A DNA stretch of 64,000 bases from Bacillota bacterium (GTDB lineage Bacteria; Bacillota; Sulfobacillia; JAJZYS01; JAJYTV01): the NCBI GenBank assembly GCA_021793215.1, contig JAJYTE010000001.1, forward strand, positions 82,329 to 146,328, written 5' to 3'. Both the position numbers and the translations under genes were made by a program. Positions 56,585 through 64,000 of the stretch are shown piece after piece. Position 1 is the first letter of the stretch. Each line of letters starts with the position of its first letter. The notes under the pieces are model-generated. The model had not been told where the DNA came from. It ran no database searches and saw only the letters and a program-made list of their open reading frames with translations.

Positions 56585-57870
56585 AGATCGCGGTGATCGG
56601 CGCCGGCAGCTCCTACACGCCGGAACTCGTCGAGGGCATCCTCAAGGCGCCTCTGCCGATCGAGGAGGTCTGGCTCGTCGACCTCCCGGAGGGGCGGCAA
56701 CGGGTCGAGACGATCGCAGCGCTCGCCCGCCGCATGGCGCGGCGCGCGGGGAAGGGGATCCGCTTCCTCCCAACGGAGGATCGCCTGGAGGCGATCCGGG
56801 GTGCGGCGTTCGTGCTGAACCAGTTCCGGGTCGGGCTCCTGCGCATGAGGGGGCTGGATGAGCGGTTGCCGCTGCGTCACGGCGTCGTCGGCCAGGAGAC
56901 GACGGGGCCCGGCGGCTTCGCGAACGCCTTGCGCACGATCCCCGTCGTTCGGCAGATCGCCGAAGAGGTTGAGACCCACGCGCCCGGCGCGTGGCTGCTG
57001 AACTTCACGAACCCCGCCGGCCTCGTGACGCAGGCGCTCGTTGACCTCGGCCACCGGCGCGCCGTCGGGCTGTGCAACATACCGCGGATCACGGAGCGGA
57101 TGGTTGCCCAGGCCGCCGGCGTGCCGCAGGATGCGGTGCGCATCTCCGCCTTCGGCCTCAACCACCTGACGGGGACGCGCATCGCGATCGGCGGGGAGGA
57201 CGTGACGGCGCAGGTGCTGGCGAGCGGGGCCGCAGAGGCCGAACTCGCCAAGTCGGCGCCGCGCGCCAAGCCGCCCGAGGGATTCTTCGCGTCGCTCGGC
57301 TTCCTGCCGAACCCCTACCTCAACTACTTCTTCTTCCCGCAGGCGACGTACGAGCACGCGCTGCGGGACGCACTGTCGCCGGAGGGCACGCGCGCGCAGC
57401 GCGTGCAGGTGCTCGAGGACGCGCTCTTCGCGCGCTACCGCGACGAGGAGCTCGACGAGAAGCCGCCGGAGCTCGCGCAGCGCGGCGGCGCCTACTACTC
57501 GGAGGTGGCCGTCGACGCGATGGTCGCCCTGTCTGGCGACGTGCCGCGTGAGCTCGTGCTGAACACGGAGAACCGCGGCGCGATCGCGCAGCTTCCAGGC
57601 AGCGCGGTCGTCGAGCGCAACGCCCTCGTCGACCGCACCGGCGTGCGGACCGTGCCCGCGGAGGAGCCGATGCCGCCCCTCCTGGGCGCCCTCGTCGGGG
57701 CCGTGAAGGAGTACGAGCTGCTCACCGTCCAGGCCGCGCTCGAGGGTTCGCGGCGCAAGGCCCGCGAAGCGCTGCTCGCCCATCCTCTGGTGCCCGGCAC
57801 CGAGGTGGCCCAGGCCCTCTTGGACGATCTCGCCGCTGCGAACGCGGAGTTCTGGCCGGTGCTGCGATGA
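56581..57870 (+). CDS. glycoside hydrolase family 4 (6-phospho-beta-glucosidase-like)
   Basis: MKIAVIGAGSSYTPELVEGIL; VVGQETTGPGGFANALRTIP; NFTNPAGLVTQAL; VGLCNIP; ATGA overlap upstream. Confidence 0.93.
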   Translation: MKIAVIGAGSSYTPELVEGILKAPLPIEEVWLVDLPEGRQRVETIAALARRMARRAGKGIRFLPTEDRLEAIRGAAFVLNQFRVGLLRMRGLDERLPLRHGVVGQETTGPGGFANALRTIPVVRQIAEEVETHAPGAWLLNFTNPAGLVTQALVDLGHRRAVGLCNIPRITERMVAQAAGVPQDAVRISAFGLNHLTGTRIAIGGEDVTAQVLASGAAEAELAKSAPRAKPPEGFFASLGFLPNPYLNYFFFPQATYEHALRDALSPEGTRAQRVQVLEDALFARYRDEELDEKPPELAQRGGAYYSEVAVDAMVALSGDVPRELVLNTENRGAIAQLPGSAVVERNALVDRTGVRTVPAEEPMPPLLGALVGAVKEYELLTVQAALEGSRRKAREALLAHPLVPGTEVAQALLDDLAAANAEFWPVLR

Positions 57871-58793
57871 CGGTCTACGTGGGAGTCGACGGCGGAGGCA
57901 CGTACACGCGTGCGCTTGCCTTCGACGCGCAAGGGGTACCTGTCGGGGAGGGCCGCGCCGGGCCGTCGAACTGGCAGGCGGTCGGCGTCGAGACGGCAGT
58001 CCGCATGGTGCGCGGCGCCGTGGCGGAGGCTGCCGGCACGGTAGAGCTCGCAGGGGTCGGCGCCTGCCTTGCGGGCATCGACCTGCCCGAGGATGAGGCG
58101 CGCCTCGGTGCGCCGCTCGCCGCCGCACTGGGGTGCTCCGTGCGCATCGCGAACGATATCGTCGCGGCGCTGCATGCGGCGCCGGGCGACCCGGCGGGCG
58201 CCGTGTCGAGCGGTACTGGCGCCGCCGTCGCGCTGCGCCAGCGCGACACCGTCTCGCGTCTTCTCGCCCTGAACCAGTACACGGGGCCGATGGGCGGCGC
58301 CCAGGACGTCGTGGCAGAGGCGCTGCGCGCCGCCATCCTGGGCGCGCAGGGCGCGGCGCCGCCGACCGCTCTCACGGAGGAGATCCTCCGTGCGTTCGGC
58401 CTTGCGACCTACGTCGACCTTGCGCGCGCGACCGAATCGCAGGACATGCCGGCTTGGCAGGTGGCCCTGATCGTCGCGCCGCTCTGCGCCCAGGCGGCGG
58501 CTTCGGGGGACGCGGTGGCGGCCGCCATCCTTCGGGAGCAGGGGAGACAGCTCGGGGAGACGAGCGGCCGTTTCTTCACCGCCCGCGGCGCGCCGAAGGA
58601 CCTTCCGGTCGCGCTGCACGGCAGTCTCCTGCGCGATGGACCGCCCGTCTACCGCGAGGGCTTCCTTGCAGGTCTCATCGCGTGCCTGCCCGGCGCGCGC
58701 GCCCACCAAGAAGGTCCCGCCGCACTCGCGGGCGCGGCGATCTTCGCGGCGCGGAGCTTCGGGGTGTCGACGGAGCCGCTTTCGGCGTCGTGA
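57867..58793 (+). CDS. BadF/BadG-type ATPase, N-acetylglucosamine kinase-like
   Basis: YVGVDGGGTYTRALAFDAQG; ACLAGIDLPEDE; SSGTGAAVALR; overlaps GH4 stop. Confidence 0.88.
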   Translation: MTVYVGVDGGGTYTRALAFDAQGVPVGEGRAGPSNWQAVGVETAVRMVRGAVAEAAGTVELAGVGACLAGIDLPEDEARLGAPLAAALGCSVRIANDIVAALHAAPGDPAGAVSSGTGAAVALRQRDTVSRLLALNQYTGPMGGAQDVVAEALRAAILGAQGAAPPTALTEEILRAFGLATYVDLARATESQDMPAWQVALIVAPLCAQAAASGDAVAAAILREQGRQLGETSGRFFTARGAPKDLPVALHGSLLRDGPPVYREGFLAGLIACLPGARAHQEGPAALAGAAIFAARSFGVSTEPLSAS

Positions 58794-58794
58794 G

Positions 58795-59409
58795 CTACGG
58801 CCGTCCCTGGTTGCGCCGCTGCAGCGCGTAGATCGCGAGTTGGGTGCGGTCGGATAGCGAAAGCTTCTGCAGCAGGTTTGAGATGTGCGCCTTCACCGTA
58901 CGGACGGTGATCGAGAGGCGCTGCGCGATGTCCGCGTTCGACAGGCCCTCGGCGACGAGGTGCAGCACCTCGCGCTCCCGCACGCTGATCTCTTCCGGCC
59001 CGGGATCGCGCAGCGCCTGCAGCGCCACGGGATCCAGGACCTGCTGCCCGCGCGCCACGGAGAGGATCGCCTGCACGACGCCCTCCGCCGAGGCGGTCTT
59101 CAGCAGGTAGCCGTCCGCTCCCGCTGCGAGCGCCGGCTGGACGAGGTCGCCCTCGCCGTAGCTCGTCAGCAGCAGGACGCGCGTCGCAGGGGAAGCTGAC
59201 TTGATCGCCTGGGTCGTTGCGACGCCGTCCATTCCCGGCATGATCAGGTCGACGAGTGCGAGGTCGGGCCCGAGGCTGCGGCAGAGGGGCACCGCGTCCT
59301 CGCCGCACGCGGCCTCTCCGACCACTTCGACATCGGGCGCTGTCGACAGCAGGGCGGCGAGACCCTGCCGCACCACCGCGTGATCGTCCACCAGCACGAT
59401 GCGCAACAC
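58795..59409 (-). CDS. LuxR/NarL-family response regulator (LiaR-like)
   Basis: LRIVLVDDHAVVRQGLAALL...LALVDLIMPGMDGV...GYLLKTAS; HTH ISVREREVLHLVAEGLSNADIAQRLSITVRTVKAHI. Confidence 0.94.
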   Translation of the reverse strand: MLRIVLVDDHAVVRQGLAALLSTAPDVEVVGEAACGEDAVPLCRSLGPDLALVDLIMPGMDGVATTQAIKSASPATRVLLLTSYGEGDLVQPALAAGADGYLLKTASAEGVVQAILSVARGQQVLDPVALQALRDPGPEEISVREREVLHLVAEGLSNADIAQRLSITVRTVKAHISNLLQKLSLSDRTQLAIYALQRRNQGRP

Positions 59410-59413
59410 CTTG

Positions 59414-60454
59414 CTACTCCTCCTTCGCGGGCGGCGGCAGGTTGCGCAGCCGCACATGGACGCTGCAGCCCTTGCCCGGACTGCTCTGGACCGTGAGGCG
59501 GGCACCGATCTCCGCGGCGCGTTCGCGCATGCCGCGCAGGCCGAAGTGGGTCGTAGCCGACTCGGGATCGAAGCCTGCGCCGTCGTCCTCGACCGAGAGG
59601 GCACAGGTGCCCTCCCGCGCGACGATCCGTGCCGTAAGTCGGTTCGGACGGCCGTGGCGCAAGGCGTTCGAGACCGCTTCCTGCGCGATACGGAAGAGGG
59701 CGTCCTCGATGCCCGGCGGCAAGTCGACGATGCCCTCGGCCTCGAGGTGCGCCTCGACGCTGTGTCGTTCGCGCGCCTCCGAAAGCAGATCCTCGAGGGC
59801 GAGCGAGAGCGACTGCTCGCCGAGTTCTACCGGTCGCAGCGCGCGGATCAGGCTGCGCATGGTCGACTGCGCCCGGCGCGCGCCCTCCTCGGCCGTGAGC
59901 AGGGATCGCCGCGTCTCTTCGCTTTGCGCCGGCAGATGGGCTCTCGCCGCGCCGAGCATCATCGCGAGGGCGAAGAGTTCCTGGCTGACGGTGTCATGGA
60001 GTTCCCGGGCGAGGCGCTGGCGCTCCTCGAGGGCGGCCGCCTGGCCAGCGCGCGCTGCGAGCTGGGAGCGCTCCTCCGCGAGCCGACGCAGGGCGTCGAC
60101 CTGCTGTCCGATCGCCTCGGCCGTCGCGTTCAGCTGACGCATCAGGTAGCGGAGCTCGCCCGGCCCCTCCCCGTTGAGGCGTGCGTCGAAGCGTCCGCGG
60201 GCAAGGAGCGCAGCGTAGAGCGTCGTCTCCCGGAGGTCGCGCTTCAGCGGCCGTCCCACGAAGTAGCCCACGACGGCGCCGACGACGGCACCGAACGCCG
60301 AGGCGAGAAAGGTGAGAAAGGCGGGAGCACGCAGCAGGAGCGCCGTTGCGAGGGCCGACGCCGCCCCGATCAGCAGGCCGTAGCCTGCGAGCTGCCAGTC
60401 GAGACCGGTCAGTTGGGCCCCGGTGCGTGCAGATGTCGCCTGTTCCTGCCGCAT
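59414..60454 (-). CDS. sensor histidine kinase (LiaS-like, HisKA_3)
   Basis: ERQRLARELHDTVSQELFALAMMLGAARAHL; ATPase LSVEDDGAGFDPES...HFGLRGMRERAAEIGA. Confidence 0.94.
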   Translation of the reverse strand: MRQEQATSARTGAQLTGLDWQLAGYGLLIGAASALATALLLRAPAFLTFLASAFGAVVGAVVGYFVGRPLKRDLRETTLYAALLARGRFDARLNGEGPGELRYLMRQLNATAEAIGQQVDALRRLAEERSQLAARAGQAAALEERQRLARELHDTVSQELFALAMMLGAARAHLPAQSEETRRSLLTAEEGARRAQSTMRSLIRALRPVELGEQSLSLALEDLLSEARERHSVEAHLEAEGIVDLPPGIEDALFRIAQEAVSNALRHGRPNRLTARIVAREGTCALSVEDDGAGFDPESATTHFGLRGMRERAAEIGARLTVQSSPGKGCSVHVRLRNLPPPAKEE

Positions 60455-60456
60455 CG

Positions 60457-61194
60457 CTAGAACTGCTGCACCGTGATGTCGCCGATCATCAGGTGCGCGT
60501 GGATCCGGACCTTGCGGGTCGCGTCCGCGTAACCCGGGCTCTCGTAGTGGATGTGTCGCCCGAGGCCGTCCTCCTGGCGCCCGAACACGCTGACGTCTCC
60601 GATCGACACGTCCGCGTCGACGCAGACCGCGATGTCCTGGGGCACCAGAATGGTGATGTCGCCGACGAGGGCGCTCACATCGTAGGGCGTCTCGCCGGGC
60701 GGGATGTTCTCCTGCGAGAGGTCGATGCGCACGTCGCCGATCAGGTGCCCCTCGTTGCGCAGACGGTGGCGATGGACCGTGCCGTCGCCGCCGTCGAAGG
60801 TGATCGACACGTCACCGGCACCGAAGCGGCGCCGCCATGCGGTTCCCGAAGTGAAGAACCCGGGGCCGCGCAGGATCTCGAAGCCGAGTCCGGTCACGAC
60901 GACGGCCCAGAAGAGCGTCCAGCCCTGGACGTGCGCGACGCCAAGGTTGCTGACCAGCAGGACGCCGAACAGTACGGCGACCACGAGGTTCCCGAGAAAC
61001 TGGCGGCCGCCGCGCAGCAGGCTGACGATGAGGCCGACGACACCCCACGCGACGAACGGCGCCGGCCACCACTTGTCGATCAGCTGCCCGACGGGCTGCG
61101 CGTTGAGGCCGAAGCCGTGCAGCGCCAGCAGCACGCCCCAGGTCAGCAGCAGAAGCCCGCCGAGCAACCGAAGGCTGTAGCTCTGTATCCGCAC
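60457..61194 (-). CDS. LiaF-like membrane protein
   Basis: N-terminal TM helices; C-terminal DVRIDLSQENIPPGETPYDVSALVGDITILVPQDIAVCVDADVSIGDVSVFG. Confidence 0.85.
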   Translation of the reverse strand: MRIQSYSLRLLGGLLLLTWGVLLALHGFGLNAQPVGQLIDKWWPAPFVAWGVVGLIVSLLRGGRQFLGNLVVAVLFGVLLVSNLGVAHVQGWTLFWAVVVTGLGFEILRGPGFFTSGTAWRRRFGAGDVSITFDGGDGTVHRHRLRNEGHLIGDVRIDLSQENIPPGETPYDVSALVGDITILVPQDIAVCVDADVSIGDVSVFGRQEDGLGRHIHYESPGYADATRKVRIHAHLMIGDITVQQF

Positions 61195-61243
61195 GCCCGA
61201 TCCCCTCCCGCCCGGTCGAAACTCGACCCAAGCCCACGACGGT

Positions 61244-61426
61244 CTAGGCACGTTCGACCCGCCTTACGGGGATCATAGCACGCAGGCTTTCCAGTATGTC
61301 CGACTCCTGCGCGTGCGCCGCGGCGCTTCGTCCGGGACGGGGGTGCATGTACTCGAGGGCCATCCGCGCCGGAGTCGGCGCAAGCGGCTGTGGCGTCTTG
61401 ATCAGGTGGTTCACGAAGGGGTACAT
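61244..61426 (-). CDS. 60-aa hypothetical protein
   Basis: GGGAGGAATGGATCG RBS then ATG; MYPFVNHLIKTPQPLAPTPARMALEYMHPRPGRS.... Confidence 0.5.
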   Translation of the reverse strand: MYPFVNHLIKTPQPLAPTPARMALEYMHPRPGRSAAAHAQESDILESLRAMIPVRRVERA

Positions 61427-61532
61427 CGATCCATTCCTCCCGCTGCGTCCGTGACGTTTCCGTCCTCGGATAGAGCGTAGCGCGAGGAGATTGTGCGCAG
61501 ATTGCCCGGCGGTACAGACCTTGGGTCGTACC

Positions 61533-62177
61533 TCAGTACAATCCGTCGAGCAGCGGCGGAAGGTCGTCCATCGCTCTTAGCACCCGCAGGGCGCCCGCAG
61601 CGAGGAGTTCGCCTCGGCGATCGCCCGCGTGGTCGACGCCGATCGCAAGGAGGCGGCCTGCGCGGGCCGCCTTCATGTCCCACGGGCCGTCGCCGACGTA
61701 CGCCGCCTGCTCCGGCGGGACCTCGAGCCGCGCGAGCGCGTGAAGCAGCACGTCTGGCGCGGGCTTGGCGGGGAAGTCATCGGTGCCCTGCACGACGTGG
61801 AAGTGGGCCTGGAGCGAGAGCGCGGTGACAACCGACTCGGCATGTGAGGTGCGCTTGGTCGTCGCGATGCCCAAAAGCGCGTGCGGCGCGATCGCCGCGA
61901 TCGCCTGGTGCACGCCGGCGAAGACTCGCGTGCGCGACGTGCCGAAGTGGCTTCGGTAGGAACTGGCGAGCGACGCGACCGCAGCGTCGGAGAGTTCCTG
62001 CCCGAGGAGCGTCCGGAACATCAGCGCGAGCGGCAGGCCGACGAGTTCGCGGACAGCCTGCGCCGCGGGTGCTTCGAAGCCGTTTTCGAGCGCGGCCGCA
62101 GCTACGGCGGCGAGGATGTCGTCGTGCGAGTCGATCAAGGTGCCGTCGAGGTCGAACAGCACGGCGCGCAGGGACAA
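61533..62177 (-). CDS. HAD-superfamily hydrolase (phosphoglycolate phosphatase-like)
   Basis: LRAVLFDLDGTLIDSHDDILAAV; GIATTKRTSHAE; KPAPDVLLHAL; AAYVGDGPWDMKAARAG. Confidence 0.92.
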   Translation of the reverse strand: MSLRAVLFDLDGTLIDSHDDILAAVAAAALENGFEAPAAQAVRELVGLPLALMFRTLLGQELSDAAVASLASSYRSHFGTSRTRVFAGVHQAIAAIAPHALLGIATTKRTSHAESVVTALSLQAHFHVVQGTDDFPAKPAPDVLLHALARLEVPPEQAAYVGDGPWDMKAARAGRLLAIGVDHAGDRRGELLAAGALRVLRAMDDLPPLLDGLY

Positions 62178-62188
62178 GGGATCCACTC

Positions 62189-63001
62189 CTATCGGGGCTG
62201 CGGGAAACCCGCGCAGAGCATGCCGAAGTAGGTCGGTCGCGCGTAGGCGACGTGGCGCGGGGATTGCGTTGCGCCTAGCGCTCCCTCGAGGATCGAGAGC
62301 TGCCATGGGGCGTCCGCCTTGGCCGCTAGGGCGACGTCGTCCCCGAGCGCGGCAAGGCGCCCGATGTCGCCGGTGCGGACGGCGTTCAACGCCGCCTTGT
62401 CGTAGACGGCGGAGGCCGGGTCGTACCCGTAGGGACCGCTGGCCTCGTGGGCGTGCCCAAGGTCCGCGCTCGCCACGAGCGCAAAGTGCGTAGGCTCCAG
62501 CGCTTCGCGCAGGGCTGCTCCGAAGCGCCGAAGCGTGGAGAGGCCGAGATCTCGTGGCGGCCCGATCACCGCGATCGGCACCGTAGGGCCGTCCGGCGCG
62601 ATGAACGAGAGCGGAACGATGCTTCCCCAGTCGAGCGGAAGGCAGGAGAGGTCACTTTGCTCGGCCGTCGCGTAGCCGCAGACCGCCGGAGGGAGCGATA
62701 CCGCGGACGCCGCAGCCGCGATCGCACGGTTCGCCGCGCGGTCTGTGCGTGCGCGCATGCGGATCGCGCCGAGCGGCCCCTCCAGGGAACCCTCTAGGTA
62801 GGCGCTGTCTGCGATCGCGAGATGGCCGGGCACGCGCAGGTGATGCGGGGAGCACACGACGACGAGGTCAGGCGCCGCGTCGCGGATGTCTTGTCCGACG
62901 GACCGAAGGCACGCGCGTAGTTCCTCCAGCGCAGGCTGCGGCGGATGGATTTCCAGAAGCTCGTCGCCGTGCGGCATGATGGCGGCGTACGTGAGCGGCA
63001 T
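62189..63001 (-). CDS. class III extradiol dioxygenase / MEMO1-like family protein
   Basis: MPLTYAAIMPHGDELLEI; LVVVCSPHHLRVPGHLAIADS; FALVASADLGHAHEASGPYGYDPASAVYDKAAL. Confidence 0.82.
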   Translation of the reverse strand: MPLTYAAIMPHGDELLEIHPPQPALEELRACLRSVGQDIRDAAPDLVVVCSPHHLRVPGHLAIADSAYLEGSLEGPLGAIRMRARTDRAANRAIAAAASAVSLPPAVCGYATAEQSDLSCLPLDWGSIVPLSFIAPDGPTVPIAVIGPPRDLGLSTLRRFGAALREALEPTHFALVASADLGHAHEASGPYGYDPASAVYDKAALNAVRTGDIGRLAALGDDVALAAKADAPWQLSILEGALGATQSPRHVAYARPTYFGMLCAGFPQPR

Positions 63002-63146
63002 GACATCACCTTCGCCCGGAGTTCCACCCTGCGGGCGCCGCTCCCTCCTCGCGGCTTGACTCGCGACCTGCGCGGTGCCTAGCATACAGTCGAGGGTATG
63101 TAAGTCCGCGCACAGCACGGATCATACAAGGCAAAGGGGTGCCGCC

Positions 63147-63542
63147 ATGGAGTTCGTGTACGCGAAGGCGACGGAGAAGAGTCCGGAGGGAGCGATCGCA
63201 GCGCTGGAAGCGGCGCTGTCGGAGAGAAAGTTCAGCGTCCTATGGCACCTCGACATGTCGGGGACCCTTGCGGGGAAAGGCTTCCCTGGCCATGGCGAGA
63301 CGCACATCCTCGAGGTATGCAACGCGGCGCGGGCCGACGAGGCGCTGCGCGCCGTGCCGGACATCGCCTACGTGCTGCCGTGCAAGATGCTCGTCCGCAG
63401 CCGGGGTGCCGGCAGCGAGGTGGGTCTCTTGCTGCCGTCGGCGCTCATCACGATGGCCGGTGAGGCAGGCCGCGAACTCAGGACGTTCGCCGATGAGGTA
63501 GAGGAGGATCTTCGTGCCGTCGTCGACGACGCCACCCGCTGA
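63147..63542 (+). CDS. DUF302-family protein
   Basis: SPEGAIAALEAALSERKFSVLWHLDMSGTLAGKG...ILEVCNAARADEALRAVPDIAYVLPCKMLVRSRG. Confidence 0.88.
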   Translation: MEFVYAKATEKSPEGAIAALEAALSERKFSVLWHLDMSGTLAGKGFPGHGETHILEVCNAARADEALRAVPDIAYVLPCKMLVRSRGAGSEVGLLLPSALITMAGEAGRELRTFADEVEEDLRAVVDDATR

Positions 63543-63804
63543 AGGGCGCCTCGATCCTACGCAGCGCAGGGCGCTCATCGCGCGCATGCGTCGCATCCAG
63601 GGCCAGGCGCGCGCCGTCGAGCGGATGATCTCGGAAGAGGACACGTGCGAGCGCGTCTTGCACCAGATCGCCGCGATGCGCGGCGCCTTGAGCCACGCGG
63701 CGGCGGAACTCGTCGCATGCCAGGTGGCGCAGCAGATCAGCGGGATGACGGAGAAGGACGCCCGCCAGACGCTCTCCTACTGGATGACGCGCGTGGGACT
63801 GTGA
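63514..63804 (+). CDS. CsoR/RcnR-family (DUF156) metal/thiol-responsive regulator
   Basis: RRALIARMRRIQGQARAVERMISEEDTCERVLHQIAAMRGALSHAAAELVACQ; overlaps the DUF302 gene. Confidence 0.9.
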   Translation: MPSSTTPPAEGRLDPTQRRALIARMRRIQGQARAVERMISEEDTCERVLHQIAAMRGALSHAAAELVACQVAQQISGMTEKDARQTLSYWMTRVGL

Positions 63805-63832
63805 GGGCGGGGCGCCGCAGCGCCCCGCCCTC
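63803..63832. terminator. bidirectional terminator hairpin
   Basis: GAGGGCGGGGCG-CCGCAG-CGCCCCGCCCTC, 12-bp stem. Confidence 0.7.
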
Positions 63833-63847
63833 TTCATCGGACGAATG

Positions 63848-64000
63848 CTAGACTACCGCGTCCTCGCGGGACTCGCGGCCCTCGGCGAAGCGCCGCAGTT
63901 CGAGCCCAGACGCGTCGATCGTGCGGTAGGAACCGAGGGCGATGCGCTCCGCGAGTGCAAGGCCGGCCGCCGGGCCCTGCATCATCCCGTGGCCCGAGAA
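63848..64000 (-). CDS. C-terminal end of FAD-dependent oxidoreductase (DAO family), truncated at right edge
   Basis: Reverse strand reads FSGHGMMQGPAAGLALAERIALGSYRTIDASGLELRRFAEGRESREDAVV-stop. Confidence 0.75.
   Translation of the reverse strand, partial: FSGHGMMQGPAAGLALAERIALGSYRTIDASGLELRRFAEGRESREDAVV

Overview
This is a 64-kb, very GC-rich bacterial chromosomal window, probably from a Bacillota-like or related deep-branching lineage (inferred from gene content only). It is mostly housekeeping and metabolic genes: coproporphyrin-type haem genes hemE-hemH-hemY, deoC-pdp-cdd, map, leuS, aconitase, pyruvate kinase, acyl-CoA metabolism, two ABC exporter halves, MFS and NCS1 transporters, LiaFSR-like signalling and a GH4/deacetylase/kinase sugar operon. 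I found no rRNA, tRNA, CRISPR array, intact IS element or prophage. The main discovery is that two unlinked thioredoxin-fold genes are interrupted by in-frame TGA exactly where the first catalytic Cys of the redox motif belongs. One is an NHLRC2-like thioredoxin/NHL-repeat protein at 2136-3557 (-), with ...LDFWTYG[U]INCHHILPQL.... The other is a PDO/glutaredoxin-like protein at 46168-46800 (-), with ...VFTTPT[U]PYCPRAV.... Each TGA is followed by a stable hairpin whose size and position suit a bacterial SECIS element, while many neighbouring genes use TGA as an ordinary stop. The best reading is two UxxC selenoproteins that the ORF track truncates or splits. Secondary observations include a degenerate (pseudo-receiver) response regulator next to a TusA-like gene, a ferritin-like diiron protein with a C-terminal Cys cluster, a Cys-rich structural protein, an orphan DNA methyltransferase, a CsoR-family regulator without the canonical copper ligands, several operator and promoter palindromes, and an 88-bp MITE-like inverted-repeat element.
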